Assembly (NCBI GenBank): GCA_036674765.1
Contig: JARVKI010000012.1
Location: forward strand, 496,001-560,000
Source of the DNA: Seiridium cupressi
Taxonomy: Eukaryota > Ascomycota > Sordariomycetes > Amphisphaeriales > Sporocadaceae
Reading direction: 5' to 3'
DNA: 64,000 nt
Shown here: positions 1 through 12,477 of the stretch, piece by piece
Layout: each line of letters begins with the position of its first letter
How positions within the stretch are numbered: position 1 is the first letter of the stretch
Position numbers and translations under genes: made by a program
The notes under the pieces: generated by a model
Told to the model about the DNA's origin: nothing
Seen by the model: only the letters and a program-made list of their open reading frames with translations
Databases searched by the model: none

Positions 1-317
1 ACAAGCTTAAGGCAGGCAAGAACGTTGGCCATGACGCGGGCATGGAGGGTTTGGTCGATGAAATCAACAAGCTTGACGTGAAGAGCGCCGAGGCCGCCGC
101 CGAGTCTAGCAATGATGAGTGGGAAGAGGTCGAGGCTGAGGAGCAGGATGTCGCCATCAGGGTGGATCAGTACTTGGTAGTATTCCTAAAGGCAAGTCAT
201 GTCGTATCTATTAGTCTTTTCTTTTTTTTTCTTTTTCTGTTGGCCGTACTAACACATCTCCAGTTCATGGCTAGTGTCACACCCGGCATTGAGCATGACT
301 TTACTATGGGCGTTTGA
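1..317 (+). CDS. C-terminal end of an unidentified protein (5' truncated by window edge)
   Basis: The reading frame is open from the window edge, with codons starting at base 3. It encodes an acidic, helical-looking stretch rich in Glu, Asp and Ala ([11 protein letters not shown] near bases 120-155). The frame closes as an ORF only after an intron is removed. The best junction is AAG followed by GCAAGT at 192, with a branch-like ACTAAC near 249 and an acceptor ending at 263. The last exon then encodes [16 protein letters not shown] and stops at 315-317. A GT donor at 177 would also keep frame and would drop five residues. I do not recognise the family. It is convergent with the permease downstream. 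Coding status is fairly secure because the frame is kept across the intron; function is unknown. Confidence 0.6.
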   Translation, partial: KLKAGKNVGHDAGMEGLVDEINKLDVKSAEAAAESSNDEWEEVEAEEQDVAIRVDQYLVVFLKASHVVSISLFFFFLFLLAVLTHLQFMASVTPGIEHDFTMGV

Positions 318-953
318 ACCTGTTTTTGACGTTATGAATTAATTGTTTTCACGGATTGGTACTGCCAGATGCGGAATTTGTGGCGAAGGCTATGGTGTTT
401 GGAGTATTGGATATAGAGGAATGCATTGGGGCGTTTAGAGTAAATATCAACGCTCATGTTGAGCGTATGGCACGCTTTTCTGACAACACGAAACCCGTGC
501 TTGGTTTCTGCTGCTTTCTCCCTGGTTTCTGGAACACGGACAGCCGAGGATGTTGACAAGAAAGTAGCCCAGTGCAAAATGAGGCATGGTGGTCAAAGTG
601 CTGCTGGCTGGCGATCTGGGCCGACGGGGGCGGCCGACGCCGTGTAGCTGGCTTCGTCGGGTTAGGTAACCTTTACGTACAACGACCATAATTTGCTTCA
701 CCTAGGGACTGAGACGCCTGTAGTATATGCCCCGTGAACTGCTGCGAGCGAAATGAATGGTGGAAAGCTCGTTATTCAAAAACTATTCGTTAGTCCAAAA
801 TCTCTACGGGTATATCTCATCTCCTCCGCCGCTTGACAGCTTATTTACAAGTCGTACATTTCTTTCAAACTCGTGTAACATCATCCAAATTACGTCGATA
901 TGCTTTTTCCAAACCGAAATCGTCTAAAGATGCAGAACAAGAAAGATGGTTCT
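318..953. other. Intergenic, convergent gene ends
   Basis: This is the space between two convergent stop codons. Short overlapping ORFs occur on both strands, but none shows a recognisable motif or plausible splice structure. It is probably 3' UTR sequence of both neighbours. Confidence 0.6.
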
Positions 954-2872
954 CTACTGAGTTGATCCCGAGATGGGAATTGGCTCCTTCTCTGCGCTGC
1001 CCGACACCTCGGTCTTGTCCTTGGCGTGGCTATCGACAGTTTTTGCACCAGAGTCGGTCTCATGGCTAACACGTTGCGAAGATGATTCGGCAACGGGGTA
1101 CTCGTCCTCGCGCCAGAAGTCCTTCTTTCCCTTGCTCAGTCTCACGACCCAAGGCGGCAGGAAGCCACCGGGGATGCGATGCGTCCAAGGGTCCTTGTCG
1201 GCCTTGTCCTTGGGCACGATGCGGCCGCCGGAAGCCTTCTCAATCACCCAAACGAGGCCGTTGATGAGGATGTAGCTGCAGACACCAGCGATCAGGCCAT
1301 CGGCAATCGAGTAGGTGAAAGGCATGAGGGCGATTGTGAGGAAGGCGGGAATGGCGTCGCCAAGGTATCGCCAGTTGATCTCGGTGACGGCTTTCATCAT
1401 CATGGAACCGACCAGGATCAGCACGCAGCCAGTGGCCCACGGGGGGATGGACGCAAAGATCGGGGCGAAGAAGATGGAGATGAAGAAGCAGATACCGGTA
1501 ACCATGGAGGTAAGACCGGTCTTGCCACCTTCGGAAATACCAGCACCGGACTCGACGAAAGCTGTAACAGGCGGGGTACCCATCAGAGCGCCGACGGAGA
1601 TACCAATGGCATCGACCATGTAAGCGACCGACGATCCCTCGAAGTCCTGGGTGACGGGATCGACCAAGTCGGCAAACTGGGCCATCGAGTACAAGGTACC
1701 GGTGCAGTCCAGGATATCGACGTAGAGGAAGGTGATCAGCGCAAGACCGAATTGCCCGCCATAGCCGCTGATGTTCCACTGCTGAACACTGAGGGTCTTG
1801 GTAATCTGGTGGAAGTCCACAACCTTCTTGAAGAAGTCGAATGCGTCGTTGCCAACATCGGTGTACGGGAAGTAGGTCACCGAAGTGGTGCGTGGCCATG
1901 AGATAATGCTGACGAGGATGATGCCGGCAATGATTGCGCCCTTGACGCGGTACATCATGAGGATGACAGTGAAAATACCGCCACAGAAAATGCCGATCCA
2001 CATGGTTGGGTTGCGCATCTTGGTGCTGCTGGGGCAAAGACCGTCCTCCTGTAGGCCCTCGATACATCCAGCAAGCTCAAGAGGCGTCGAGGTCGCACCG
2101 ACGATCAAACCCAGACCTTCGCTGTAGGTCAATCCAATGAGGGTAAGGAACAAGCCGATACCAACACTGGTAGCGAGCTTGATAGATCGCGGGATAGCAC
2201 GAGCAAGCCATTGGCGCATACCAAACAAAGCTAGTGCAAAGAAGATCCAACCCTCGACGAAGATAGCCGTGAGAGCAACGGTGAACGGGACCGTGCCAGT
2301 ACCGTGGAAACCGACGACCGTGTACGCGAAATAAGCATTGAGACCCATGCCCGGTGCCAATGAGACAGGCCTAGACTTGTCAGCCAGTAGTTCCCCTCAC
2401 AGCTGTGGCGCAGTGCGCGGGCTCATGTAAACTTACAGGTTTGCAAACAATCCCATGCAGAAAGAAGACAGGGCAGAGATGGCGGCAGTCGCAGTGACAA
2501 TGTCTCGCTTGACTTCAGCGGCGCAAAGCGCATATTCGGTGTTCGAAGCGCAGATGGGGTCGGCCTCGCCGCCATTGCAAACACAGGTACCACCAGTGTC
2601 GGCGACGATGGAGGCGTTGACAGCAATGATGTACGCCATAGCAAAGAAAGCGGCTATACCGCCACGGATCTCAGTGAAGAAACGGGAGCCCTTTCGTTCT
2701 CTGCGCTATAAGTCGAATCATGCGGTTAGCTGCTGAAGCTTGTCTCGGGTTCCCGCATTGAGACAGGTGTTCATCCTCTACTTTCACTTACATGACCTGA
2801 GCCCTCCAGTCGGAACCATCGTCCGACTGGGCTCTTTGCGACCTTCGCATCGAAGTTTTGTGCCCAACCCAT
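954..2872 (-). CDS. azgA: AzgA-family purine (adenine/guanine/hypoxanthine) permease
   Basis: Proton-coupled purine-base importer of the plasma membrane. Three exons (2872-2792, 2705-2437, 2370-954) join in frame to 588 aa, the usual length of the fungal AzgA family. The N-terminus begins MGWAQNFDAKVAKSPVGRWF. Exon 2 carries the first membrane segment and NASIVADTGG. Exon 3 has the family-typical APGMGLNAYFAYTVVG, LATSVGIGLFLTLIG, TPPVTAFVESGAG and later hydrophobic segments, with a polar Ser/Lys-rich cytoplasmic tail. Introns are 2706-2791 and 2371-2436, with GTAAGT donors and AG acceptors. The upstream side contains a TGATAA (HGATAR-type) site at 3378-3383. This would fit nitrogen control by an AreA-type GATA factor, known for this family, but one site proves little. 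No defect is visible. Confidence 0.95.
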
Positions 2873-5800
2873 CGCAGTATATATTATCCTGTCTAGGATC
2901 TCGGACGCGTTTGGTAACCTCAGGTGAAAGGACCAGGGGGAAAACAATCGACTCAAAGACGGGGTCGTGTCGGAGGATTACTCAAGTGAACTCTATAAGT
3001 GGCGAAAGCCACAGTCGAATTGAGTTTCGCTGCTGAGTAACTTGTTTGCGTGTGATTCATACAAGCTTCTATCAAGAAGACATTCACCAACAAGGAGTCA
3101 TTGTCACGGTGGGTAAATCACAGATTTAAATACCAGCCGGGGGCTCATGGAGCGACCAACGAGAATGCTCAACGAGCTGCAGTAGTAGCCACACATCGAG
3201 GGACCATCTAGGCCGGGGCCCCTAGGCAAGGTCCGCATCGCGAGGAGAAGCTACTTGCGCGTAGCAGTATGAGCGGCAGTATTGACATTGTACCCGGGAT
3301 CTGGAGAGTCCCATGCCATGCCTCGGAGCTGGTTGTGGGCAACAAATCAAATGGGATAATGCCAGACAAGGTTGCTGTTATCAATTGGCCTTTGGCTCCT
3401 TGGCATTGATCCAGGTAATGTAGAAGCTCCGCAGCCCACAAGCTGAAGCGATGCGCCGCGCTGCGCCGCGCCGCCCTTTGCAAAGAGTTCTTGTGCTCGC
3501 GGCACCGCGGCAAACTCAACGCCGCCAAGCCTCTCGCTGATCTCCTTGTACCCTTCAGGCAGGTGTTCAGTTCGCTCTGTCAGCACTGGTAACCTGTGAT
3601 ACTTCGCATCACGTACTGTACAGACATGTCAACAGCAAGGGGCTGCAAGCCTCCTCGTTCTCCGCTGAGCTCGCCGTGGGTGCGTGTTGTATGCCGTAAA
3701 ATTTTTTGCCAAGTTTCGAGCCAGCGGCTTGGCGATGTGGGAGCCTCTCTTTCGCAGACGCGGCCGACATCCCAGCTGCAGGAAATTTCGCCGAACGCCG
3801 TTGCAGGTGAGATCGTTTCTAGAATGCATGTTGGTGCACTGGTCTACTGGGACGGGCGGTCTTGGAAGGCTTGGTATTCTGGGCCAGACGCCGCCCGACA
3901 CAACGGAACTGGCAGAATTGGGTGAGGGAGGTGTTGGAAGAGCGCAAGTCAGCCTCCAAGTCGTTGCATTATGGAAGCTCGCTGCTAGGTAGGGACCTAA
4001 GGTGAGGCTAAGGTATTCGCGGAGACCCCACCACTTCCACTCCATAGCGCGAACCGTGGCAATGGCTCAGGCCGTGGCTCGACTGTCACTGGACAGGCGG
4101 CTCCCTTATCGACACGCGACACCATCTTTGCCGTAACTACTCAACTTTCTGACGCCCTTTCCGAGCGTTCTCGAATGTCAGTCAATGCCCTAGTCAAGCC
4201 ACTGGAAATCCAAGGTGAATGGTGCCGTACTCATCAGCTCGCTAGAGCCGAAGGGGTATGTTCGCCTATCTCGCCAAGGCAATTCAGAGCTGTTCTGACC
4301 CAATCCTTCAAGCCTGCCGGGGATTGCCAATGCAGGACGGTTCTTCCCGCCGAAGACCGACGTCCGTATCAATCCGACGAAGAGCCCCCAGAGCAGTGGA
4401 ACTCACCACTTGTCGATCTCTTTGATGCACAGCTGAAGGGAACATCTGCAGCTCACACATCCAACAGCACTGGACGGGGCGGATGACAGTCCCAGCTGAT
4501 GTCGGATTAAGGCCTGCGGTGCGACTAACTTTCTAGATTGGAAATGTGGAACTGGGGTCGAAATCTGTGTTCTCCACGCTGTCGTACCCCAGACCAGGTC
4601 ACTCTTGATTCATTCCATTCCGGCGCTTCGCAACCCTGTTAGAGACATGCAGCATCTTTGTTCGACACCAGAGTATCACATACGTCGACAATTCGGATCG
4701 ACCAGGCGCTCGCTGTCCTCATTGCAGCCTCTTCCTTGCTTATGTTCTGTGTCCGGCCGAAATACTAGATACGTGGCCAAAAAGGTAATCATGGGGGAAA
4801 CGGATTAAACATGAGCGGTGAAGTTGAGTATCACAGTCAGGTTCAAGACCTTGGCTACAAGAGACACACGACAGTTTGGTGTAAGTGGCACAGTTTGACT
4901 ACTCATTTGGCACATTCACCATTGAACCTGTTTCAAGGCCCGAAGGTCTGATCCCATGATCCATCTTAGTATAAGACCACACGCTCGCCCATTATGGTGC
5001 GTTCATGTGGCAAAGTTTCAATGTGTGCCTTCATGGGATCGATTGTTCTTACACCAGCTGCGTGAAACCGTGATGACGCCAGTGCACCTGTTCTTTTGGG
5101 CCTACCACACAGGCCATGCCACAAGCACAAGTCGATCTCATCAGGCTCTTCCATGCGTTATAAGACTGCCTACGTCCCACCTCGATCATACAATTTCGTG
5201 CGTAGTCGTCATGTTGTCTTTCATGGCTATTTCCGATTGTGCCAATCTGATCCTGCTTGAGTGTGCAACCCCAGTGTCTGAATTATCGATCAGTGCTGCC
5301 TTTGCGGATGGATTATGGGTAACGTTCAAGGTCCGCAAAGAGGGTAAAACCTCTCTTACAAAGCTGACATTCCTACCTCACTTAGCCCAGTTGTTTCGGA
5401 GAGGAGGGCATTCTGCAACGGCGTCGGAGGCCTCAACTGATGCAGGAAGTCCCCTGAATATGAAATTCAGCTATTGACCTCGTTCATATGACCTTCTTCT
5501 GTGCCCGAACACTATAAGTGGTGTACGGGCACTATCTAACTACCGGTAGTATAGAGTTGGCACCCGCTTCTCCTGTGCTCCGCCCATATTAGCTTGACAA
5601 CTCGAGGCTACCACAAATTATGGAACTTCTATCGGTACATAAATTTTGAAGTCGGGAATCTACAGTGACAATCATTTTGATTTACTCAATCATTAGCACG
5701 GATGTCTTTAGAGTCGTGCCCGATGCGTTGACTATGCATCATGCATACCACGTGCTAGGGAGGCTTCGTTCAGCGTCGCACGGCATATGCACCAAACTCC

Positions 5801-6209
5801 AAGACGGCTTTCCCATTCGTACAAATCAAAGCCAAGGTAGGCGAGAGATGTGGTGGGGTTGTAGTTGACATACCCAATCATCACTGCTGACGCCAGAGAA
5901 AAGAACAGACTGGGCATAACGTGTGACATTCTCCTATGGGTATTCAGGCCATTCTTTTGATTTGTAGGCGGTATTTCCTTATCTTGATGCATTGCTGGCG
6001 CTAGCCACGAGCAGAGAGAACTGCGGAGGTTATGCAGATATATATCTTCAACACCATGCAATCTCGTCGGCCACTGTCCTCTAGAATGTGGAAGCTATCT
6101 CAAATATTCCTTTTGAACTTTTATCAACAACACCTCAAGATAGTTTACAGGGCGACATAAATAATTGGCCACTTGTGTAAGCCGCGCAAGGACCGTGATA
6201 TTCCTCACG
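2873..6209. other. Long intergenic region upstream of the permease; no gene recognised
   Basis: About 3.3 kb. The part next to 2872 must hold the azgA promoter. A C/G-rich stretch with a repeated GCGCCGC-like core lies near 3450-3475, and a TGATAA site lies at 3378-3383. The longest open frames (4956-5477 plus, 5732-6061 minus) have irregular composition, no known motif and no consistent introns, so I do not call them genes. Confidence 0.6.
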
Positions 6210-8233
6210 ATGGGCAAGATAACTGGCCCGCCCGTCGAAGGGCGAAACGCCAAAGTGGACGCTGGAAATTTGGCAAAAGACAGGTCTTACCGCCACCGAC
6301 AGGTACGCTCTCGACAACATGATATATGGGACTGGTGACTAAGATCGTCTCAGATATGGCACGGCACTGATGGAGTTCAACACCAAGGTCGAAGCTCGCC
6401 TGAGACTGAAAATTGATTTCTTGGTTGTCCCTCTAGTTTCACTCATGTTCCTCTTCTGTTTCATAGACCGCGCAAATATAGGTATGCTCAACGATGAACT
6501 TGGAAATCGAACCTGGTCCGTCGAGCGATTTGCTCATCCGTCTTGGGAACGCCCGGTCAGCACGCCTCGAGAAGGACCTCGGGATGAAAGCGAACGACTT
6601 CAATGCTGTCAACCGTATCTTTTATATCTCGTACATTATCTTTGGGGTTCCGTTGAACTTGGTCTACAAGATGGTAGGCCCGGGTTGGTATCTTCCGGTC
6701 GTGACCGTGGCTTTTGGCCTCCCTTCAATCGGGACCGCCTACGTACATAACTTTTCGGAGTTATCTGGGGTCCAGTTCTTGCTAAGAATCTTTAAGACTA
6801 GCATTATACCTAGGATAACATACCATATAGTAAGTCTTGTGCCACCATGCCCATTTGTAGGTGGCCTTATCTTCTCATAAGCTGACAGCACTACAGAGTC
6901 AATCGTCTTCTTGCCACCCGTGGTTGAAAATTGGATAGCAGAAATTCCATGAATGGGATAATCTCGATGCTGATTGCCGCGTAGCTCTCGCGTTGGTACT
7001 GGCGAGCATAGCTGACGTTCCGTATCTCGCTGTGTAAGTATCGCCCAGCAACTCCTCAACTTCCCGAAGATAAATTGTATAGTATATTTATCTTCAAGAA
7101 TTTCTGGAATTTTGAGCCTTGTTTGGGATTGCTAAGGCGTGCCCAACACAGGTATCGTGATGGCCCCCCTCGCGGGAGCTTTCGGTGGACTACTTGCTTC
7201 GGGAATTCTCAATGTTCGCGGCTTTGGAGGAATCCCGGATAGTTCATGGCGTTTGATATTTGTCATCGAGGGCTTGATCACAGTATCCATCGGCTTCATA
7301 TCTTTGTTTCTTCTTACAGATCGACCTGAGACAGCACGCTGGCTTTCGACGGACGAGAAGAATCTCGCAGTAGCCCGTGTCAAATCCGAATGGGTCGCGG
7401 CCACACACCCGCTCGACAAACCAGACAGCAAGAAGCTCCGGAAGGGGTTGCTAAATCCTACAACACTTATCACGGGACTGGTCTTTCTGCTGGATAGCGT
7501 CACCGTGCAAGGTCTTGCTTTCTTTGTGCCCACAATCTTCAGATCGATCGATCCACAAGCATCCGTGACGCGGCAACAGTTATACACCGTGCCGCCATAC
7601 GCCGTAGGCGCCGTCTGTCTCCTTGCGGTATGTCTTTTCAGCTGGAAGACGGACAAGAGACACTTGTACATCATTTTATGCGCTCCACCAGTCATGGTAG
7701 GATATATCATGTTTCTGTCAAGTGGGGACTCTACAATCCGATACGCGGCGCTCTTCGTCATTGCTAGCACGGCCTTCACGCCAGGTGCTTTAACATATGC
7801 GCAAGTCAGCGCAAACGTTGTGAGCGACTCAGCGCGAAGCATGGCCGTGGCCACGAATATATCTTTGCCAATATTGGAAGCTTGATTTCGACTGTAAGTG
7901 AAGGGCCTAAAAACCAAGTGTAACAACCAATATTTGGAAACCTTATATTTCCTTGCTCCTTTATTCAGGGCCGTCAAACTTTGAGAAGTTCGACTAACTT
8001 ATTTGCAGTGGTCCTTCCTTACTTGGGATGCCCCCGATTACCATATTGGCAACGGGTTGAACTTCGTTCCTTCCAGTGCTTGGCTTATATTAGGAGTTGT
8101 CCTCTTCTTCTGGATGCGCAGGGATAATGATCAGAGACGAAGGAAAGACATTAACTCGGAGTTAGCAAGACTAAGTCAGCAGGGGATTGAGGATCTCGAT
8201 TGGAAACACCCCGCATTCAGATGGAAGTCTTAA
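6210..8233 (+). pseudogene. Decayed MFS permease, allantoate/anion:cation symporter (Dal5-like) family
   Basis: Plausible exons are 6210-6283, 6354-6481, 6561-6829, 6985-7033, 7152-7893 and 8009-8233. Visible family features are FCFIDRANI after the first membrane segment, LEKDLGM, GPGWYLPVVTVAFG, AGAFGGLLASGI, LLTDRPETARWLS and the tail segment TWDAPDYHIGNGLNF. Two lesions break it. First, an in-frame TAG at 7009-7011 sits inside the conserved LSRWY..(A/Q)xLTFRISL block after a good splice acceptor. Second, one base is missing near 7862-7864, so the conserved NIGSLIST segment is read only in a shifted frame, while its own intron (7894-8008, GTAAGT) and last exon fit that shifted frame. The NIGNAR motif at the second junction is also lost with the only usable acceptor (6560). 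The family imports allantoate, ureidosuccinate or vitamins. This copy should not make a working carrier unless the lesions are sequence errors. Confidence 0.85.
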
Positions 8234-8424
8234 TGATGTGTCAAGTTCGACCCAGTAGCATGGGTGGATAAGGTGTCTAGTATTGATGCTTGGGGTATTT
8301 TCTTCTGCCAGCAGAAGGTGTAGCATCTAGGGCCGTGACCTTTATGTTGTTGGACCGTAATCATCATAGCGAATTCCCAAAAAAGAACCACCGTACGCCA
8401 CTGTCGCTAGGCTAGAAAAACAGA

Positions 8425-8882
8425 CTAATACAAGCCGATACAGATATCTCCGCGAACCCTTGCGGTCAAGTGGACCTCGGCCTCGAGATCCAACTTGATA
8501 CCGACGAGTAGAGCTGCCTTTGTGTTTCTTCCTTCGTCATCCACAGCGCCTCTGAGCAACTGGCCTGTTTGTTGGGTTAGCGAAGGTCTGCATCTGAGCT
8601 TCTCTCGGGTCATGGTCTTACCAGCTGGTTGTGATAGGCCAGAAGTCGAAGGAAGCTGAGGCATGCCTTGGTGCTGACCCTGACCCTGGCCCTGACCCTG
8701 AGCTGGAGGGCCGGTCTGAGTGAGTGCCCGACGTCCACCACGAGCCTGGCCATCCGAGTCCGAGTCGCTGTTGAAGGCAGCGTCATCCCTCAGAGGGTTG
8801 CTGGTACTGCGAGGTGCTGTTAGCTTCATACAATTATGAAATAAGAGCGGTTCTTTGGGGGTTCTGCTTACACGGTGGCCAT
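8425..8882 (-). CDS. Small conserved fungal protein, unknown function
   Basis: Three exons (8882-8872, 8806-8622, 8564-8425) give 111 aa. The start is fixed by an 11-nt first exon (ATGGCCACCGT) followed by a GTAAGC donor; the joined N-terminus reads MATVTSNPLRDDAAF. Next come an acidic SDSDSD run, a Gly/Gln repeat (QGQGQGQ, about residues 39-47) and a more ordered C-terminal half, residues 66-111, ending LEAEVHLTARVRGDICIGLY. The ordered tail and phase-consistent introns argue for a real gene. I recognise the type as a short protein conserved among filamentous ascomycetes, but I know no function. There is no signal peptide or membrane segment. It is convergent with the broken permease, 191 bp apart. 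Confidence 0.8.
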
Positions 8883-9681
8883 TTTTCGCGAGTTGTTTGG
8901 TATGTGCGGATAAGTTGTTTGTCGATGTAGACTTTCCAGGAAGATTCAGGCGTCAGGGTTGTTATGTGCTTGTTTCGTTATTGCGTCGTTGTGGCTGTTG
9001 ATGAGAGAGATAGAGACTCGGGATGAATGCTTCTTTTATACAATCTGTTGATCACCAATCCATCCCTTCTTCCCCGGCCTTGAGGTGTCACCATCGTTGC
9101 TTGCCCAAAGCTCAAGGTTTCAGAGTGAACCGTCCCCAGTATCACCATTGTCGCTTCGTGAAGTCGAGATCTTTCGATGATCTGGGCCGACAGATGTTGA
9201 TGGGGTCAAGCCAAGTAGGGCCAGACTTCGTTATCGTTGTCCTATGGGTGCATGGTATCAGTGAAGATGGGGAATTGGGCTGGTGCATGAACGCTAGGAC
9301 TCCAGCGTTTGTGCCGCTATCCAGGTTGAAACACTTAACAGTCTCGCTCCACAATCCGTCCAGGATGGGACTTATGGTTAAAGACTCCCTATGGTTCGAT
9401 TGATTTCCCAGATATGGCACGATCATGGCTTCATTCGCAACAGCTGGCCTGGTCCCGGTTCTAGACCAATCGATCCACGGTATAGGCTGGACTGTATAGG
9501 ATATTGTACCACAACATCATCCTTGCAATCAAGTAGGTCCCCGCATGCATGACAGCAAACTACCTAAGACAAGACCACGGTCGCGGTTGCAGACAGCGTA
9601 TGTAATCCAGGAAGTTGAAAAACAACAGCTTTCAATTTTGTGAAGGGGTCATCCATTGCAAATCCAGGACAAACCGCCACC
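8883..9681. other. Divergent intergenic region
   Basis: Shared 5' region of two head-to-head genes. It holds a pyrimidine/purine-mixed leader near 8890-9010 and no credible ORF; the open frames at 9023-9426 lie antisense to one another and carry no motif. A GCCACCATGG start context marks the downstream gene at 9682. Confidence 0.6.
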
Positions 9682-10509
9682 ATGGTTATAGGAATGCTCT
9701 TAGCCCTTACAACATGCCCCGCTATGCTGGGGACTCAAGAAGCGATACGGCAAAGTCAATCGAAAAACCGAAGAGAAGAGCATCGTGGCCAGCGATGTAA
9801 TCTTATTGCTGGCTGTGTGCAGCCCTCAACACGAAGTCGAGAGGTCAACCAGAGAATAGTGGTTCTGAAGAATTCCAAGGTAGGCCTATCCCGCAGTTTC
9901 ATACATATACTCATTCATCTTGAATGGCTATCACCGACTAACTTGAACGTGTTCTCGTAGCTTTATATCGAGACTGGTGCTGATCCAGATGAGTTTTCTG
10001 ACGACAAGGAACCAGTGCCTGGTTCACATCCGTTTTGTGGCTATTTTTTGCCATACCCGGATTCGAATCACGAAGGATTAGTTAGCACGATCACCCACGT
10101 CGCGCCTATCCTCAATTGGATATACGTCGACAAGAACACATTCGAAGTCAAATACGGTGTACGGGACTTTGCACAGCCGAACCTTACAGGGCCCTTCGAT
10201 TGCACTCGCCAAGATAGGCGCATGACATTTGAAGGCTGGGAAGGGTTCGTTGCAGTCGAGGAAACCCCGGGAGTGTGGGCATTGTATTTTGACCGAGACG
10301 ATAACGGCCTAAGGTCGAAATTTCCACCCCAAACCAGAATACTAGAGGTAGAGCTCACGAGGAGGGAAAAGAAAGTCGAGAAACCTGCGGACGATGCGGC
10401 ACAGACCCTCGACGAAATGATGAAGCAGCAGAAACAGAAGCACGACGAGAGCCCGGAGATGCCAAAGCCGCAGAGGCTATCTACACACATAGAAACCAAG
10501 ATGGGGTAA
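9682..10509 (+). CDS. Conserved filamentous-fungal protein, unknown function (248 aa)
   Basis: Two exons (9682-9879, 9961-10509) join in phase 0 through a GTAGGC donor and a TAG acceptor with CTAAC branch near 9939. The start has a strong CCACCATGG context. Exon 1 (66 residues) opens with a short hydrophobic segment (MVIGMLLALTTCPAMLG) and a basic patch. Exon 2 carries the diagnostic core: HPFCGYFLPYPDSNHEGLVS, APILNWIYVDKNT, then FDCTRQDRRMTFEGWEGFVA and WALYFDRDDNGL. The C-terminus (about 190-248) is charged and coiled-coil-like (EMMKQQKQKHDE). I recognise this core from uncharacterised proteins common in ascomycete genomes. The hydrophobic start could be a signal or membrane anchor. No catalytic motif is evident. 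Confidence 0.85.
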
Positions 10510-11349
10510 TTTCAGTAGTTATTACGAACCACTCATAGACGGTATAAGTGCGTGGCGAGCAAAAAGTCGGAGCAAAAGCGCTGGTAATGTAAACACAGCA
10601 ATTACTAACTATGAAACAAGCTGTACATTAAAATCTATCCAAGTCTAGTAAAAGATAATAAGAAACAGCATGTGGCATCTAAGGTGATAGTTCACTGATC
10701 ACTTAGGAGACATCATTTTGTGTTTTTTTCATGATCATCGCTCTACAAGGACGAGCAGCTGGCTTATCAACCTAATAAGGTAATCTTCGAGATGGAGCAA
10801 TCCCGTTTAAGCTTTCTCTAGAATGCTTGCCCGGTCAAAGTATGGAACTTGGTGTTGTCAGCCCAATCGGTGATTTCCTTGTAGACTCAGTGGAGTGAGC
10901 AGCTAGTCTCAAAGGGAGGTCCTGAAACCGTTCTCAATACCCTTGTGAACAATGTATCAGCCAGTACCGACGCGGGTCTAACGTTTCGAGCCTCGTACGA
11001 GGATAACGAAAATCGGACGAGATTCCCGAACCTCAAGCAGACATGTCTCTTCCTTGTAGCAAACCCTGAATATTGGCGGATGTGCGCCTTGTACTCGTCT
11101 GATGTGGTTCATCGTTGTCTCAGTCAATCATGAGTGCAACATCTTTTCTTATGCAGCCCGAGCATTACTTCCGTTGGACTTTCCCTAAGGGAAAATAGTT
11201 TTACAGATGATAATGTTCGCAGTTCGTTCTTTACGTTTTCTTCACACACATTATTCAAGCCAGTCGGCAACTTGACCGTATCGATCTGGGCAACGGGGCA
11301 TCTGGTGGCGGGTTGACATCGCCATGTCTTTTTCGGAACAACGCCTAGG
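10510..11349. other. Intergenic; no gene seen
   Basis: Separates two genes on the same strand. It is A/T-leaning near 10600-10740. A stop at 11314-11316 lies in frame ahead of the next start, so that gene does not extend far upstream without another exon. Confidence 0.5.
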
Positions 11350-12477
11350 ATGCTTTCCAAGAGACTCGAGGAACTAAGTAAAGACCCAGATGATCCCAAT
11401 AGCATCTCAGAACTGGTTGTCACAGCATTGGGCACACAAGGAAGTTATTACATATGCTGGAAAACAAAGTCCGGGCAATATCAGCAAGGCATGTCTTCAC
11501 TATCATAGCCTTGAGGGCGCTAATTAATTGACCACACCTTTACAGATGGCCATGGACTACCGATCGAGTTGCAGGAATGGCTATTTCCTACCACTGGCCC
11601 CAAGAGGAACTTTGAAAGTCTCCAAGTGATCCTTGGCCCACGAGAGGGTGACTTTGTAGCTTCGGATTGCAATGGTCGAGTTGAACGAAAGGTACCCGAG
11701 CAATTTCCCCGACCATTGGAGAGAGCTCGTAACTTCAACTCGTATGACGGCACCACGGCTTCGAGGCCATTGTCTATGGTTGTAAACAATACAGAGCCAC
11801 CGAATGGCATGAGGCAACGTCGATCAGCCACGGTTGGCTCTCCTGGACCATTCAGGATCGGCCGCCGACCCAGTCTCATTGACGAGGAGCCAGTTGCTGT
11901 ACCGACTGGAAACCGTCAGGCTTCGCCGCGACTTGCATCACTTGTACCGTTAGTCGGCCGTATCAACAGGTTTCGCCGGCGACCGACGAGCCTGTACCAC
12001 ACTGGTGTACAACCTCTAGTCACTGTTGAGTCTTTACAAGCCACGAAACAGGATGAATCTCAACATCCGGATTCGTGTGGGGTTGACTGCAAGAGATTGG
12101 CCCGTTCACTCTCGTATCGAAAGGCGAACTCTGGGTTGGATGCACAGAGAGCCCAAAAGCCCATCGGCTCATATGTTGACGCCGGCGTACAGACGGACGA
12201 TCCACCAACTCAAAAACTACTACCTATTCAGACCACCTTTGATGACTACCGTCGTATTAGACATGCCAGGGAATCCTCTTCTGCGTCAAGCACCTCATCT
12301 GTCTTTACGTCCTACTCGTCTGAAATTTCCACACGGCGGTCAAGTGTAGCCGAGGATTGTAGTCTCAAGCCTGACTACCACCAACCATTTAATCATCTAC
12401 CAAACCCTGTTTTCATGGGCAGAATGCAGGATTATTTTCGAGCGTCGGGATATCGTCTGGGTGATGCGCTCCAATAA
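11350..12477 (+). CDS. Fungal-specific protein with conserved N-terminal sensor-like region, function unknown
   Basis: Exon 1 (11350-11488) encodes MLSKRLEELSKDPDDPNSIS, then LVVTALGTQGSYYICW. Exon 2 (11546-12477) continues DGHGLPIELQEWLFP and VILGPREGDFVASD. The total is 356 aa. The junction uses a GC donor (CAAG followed by GCATGT at 11489) and a TTTACAG acceptor; only this choice keeps both conserved halves in frame. The N-terminal 100 residues match a family I recall from many filamentous ascomycetes. The rest is Ser/Arg-rich and probably disordered, with a YVDAGVQTDD segment about 60% along. No signal peptide or membrane segment is present. No enzymatic motif is visible, so I do not assign a role. 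Confidence 0.78.

Noticed and set aside
1179..2067. Long frames on both strands within the permease gene
   Set aside because: They are antisense or shifted readings of the permease exon with repetitive His/Arg or Asp/Gly composition.
4956..5477. 173-codon frame between the two permeases
   Set aside because: Irregular composition with no motif. The start context is poor and no ortholog-like segment was recognised.
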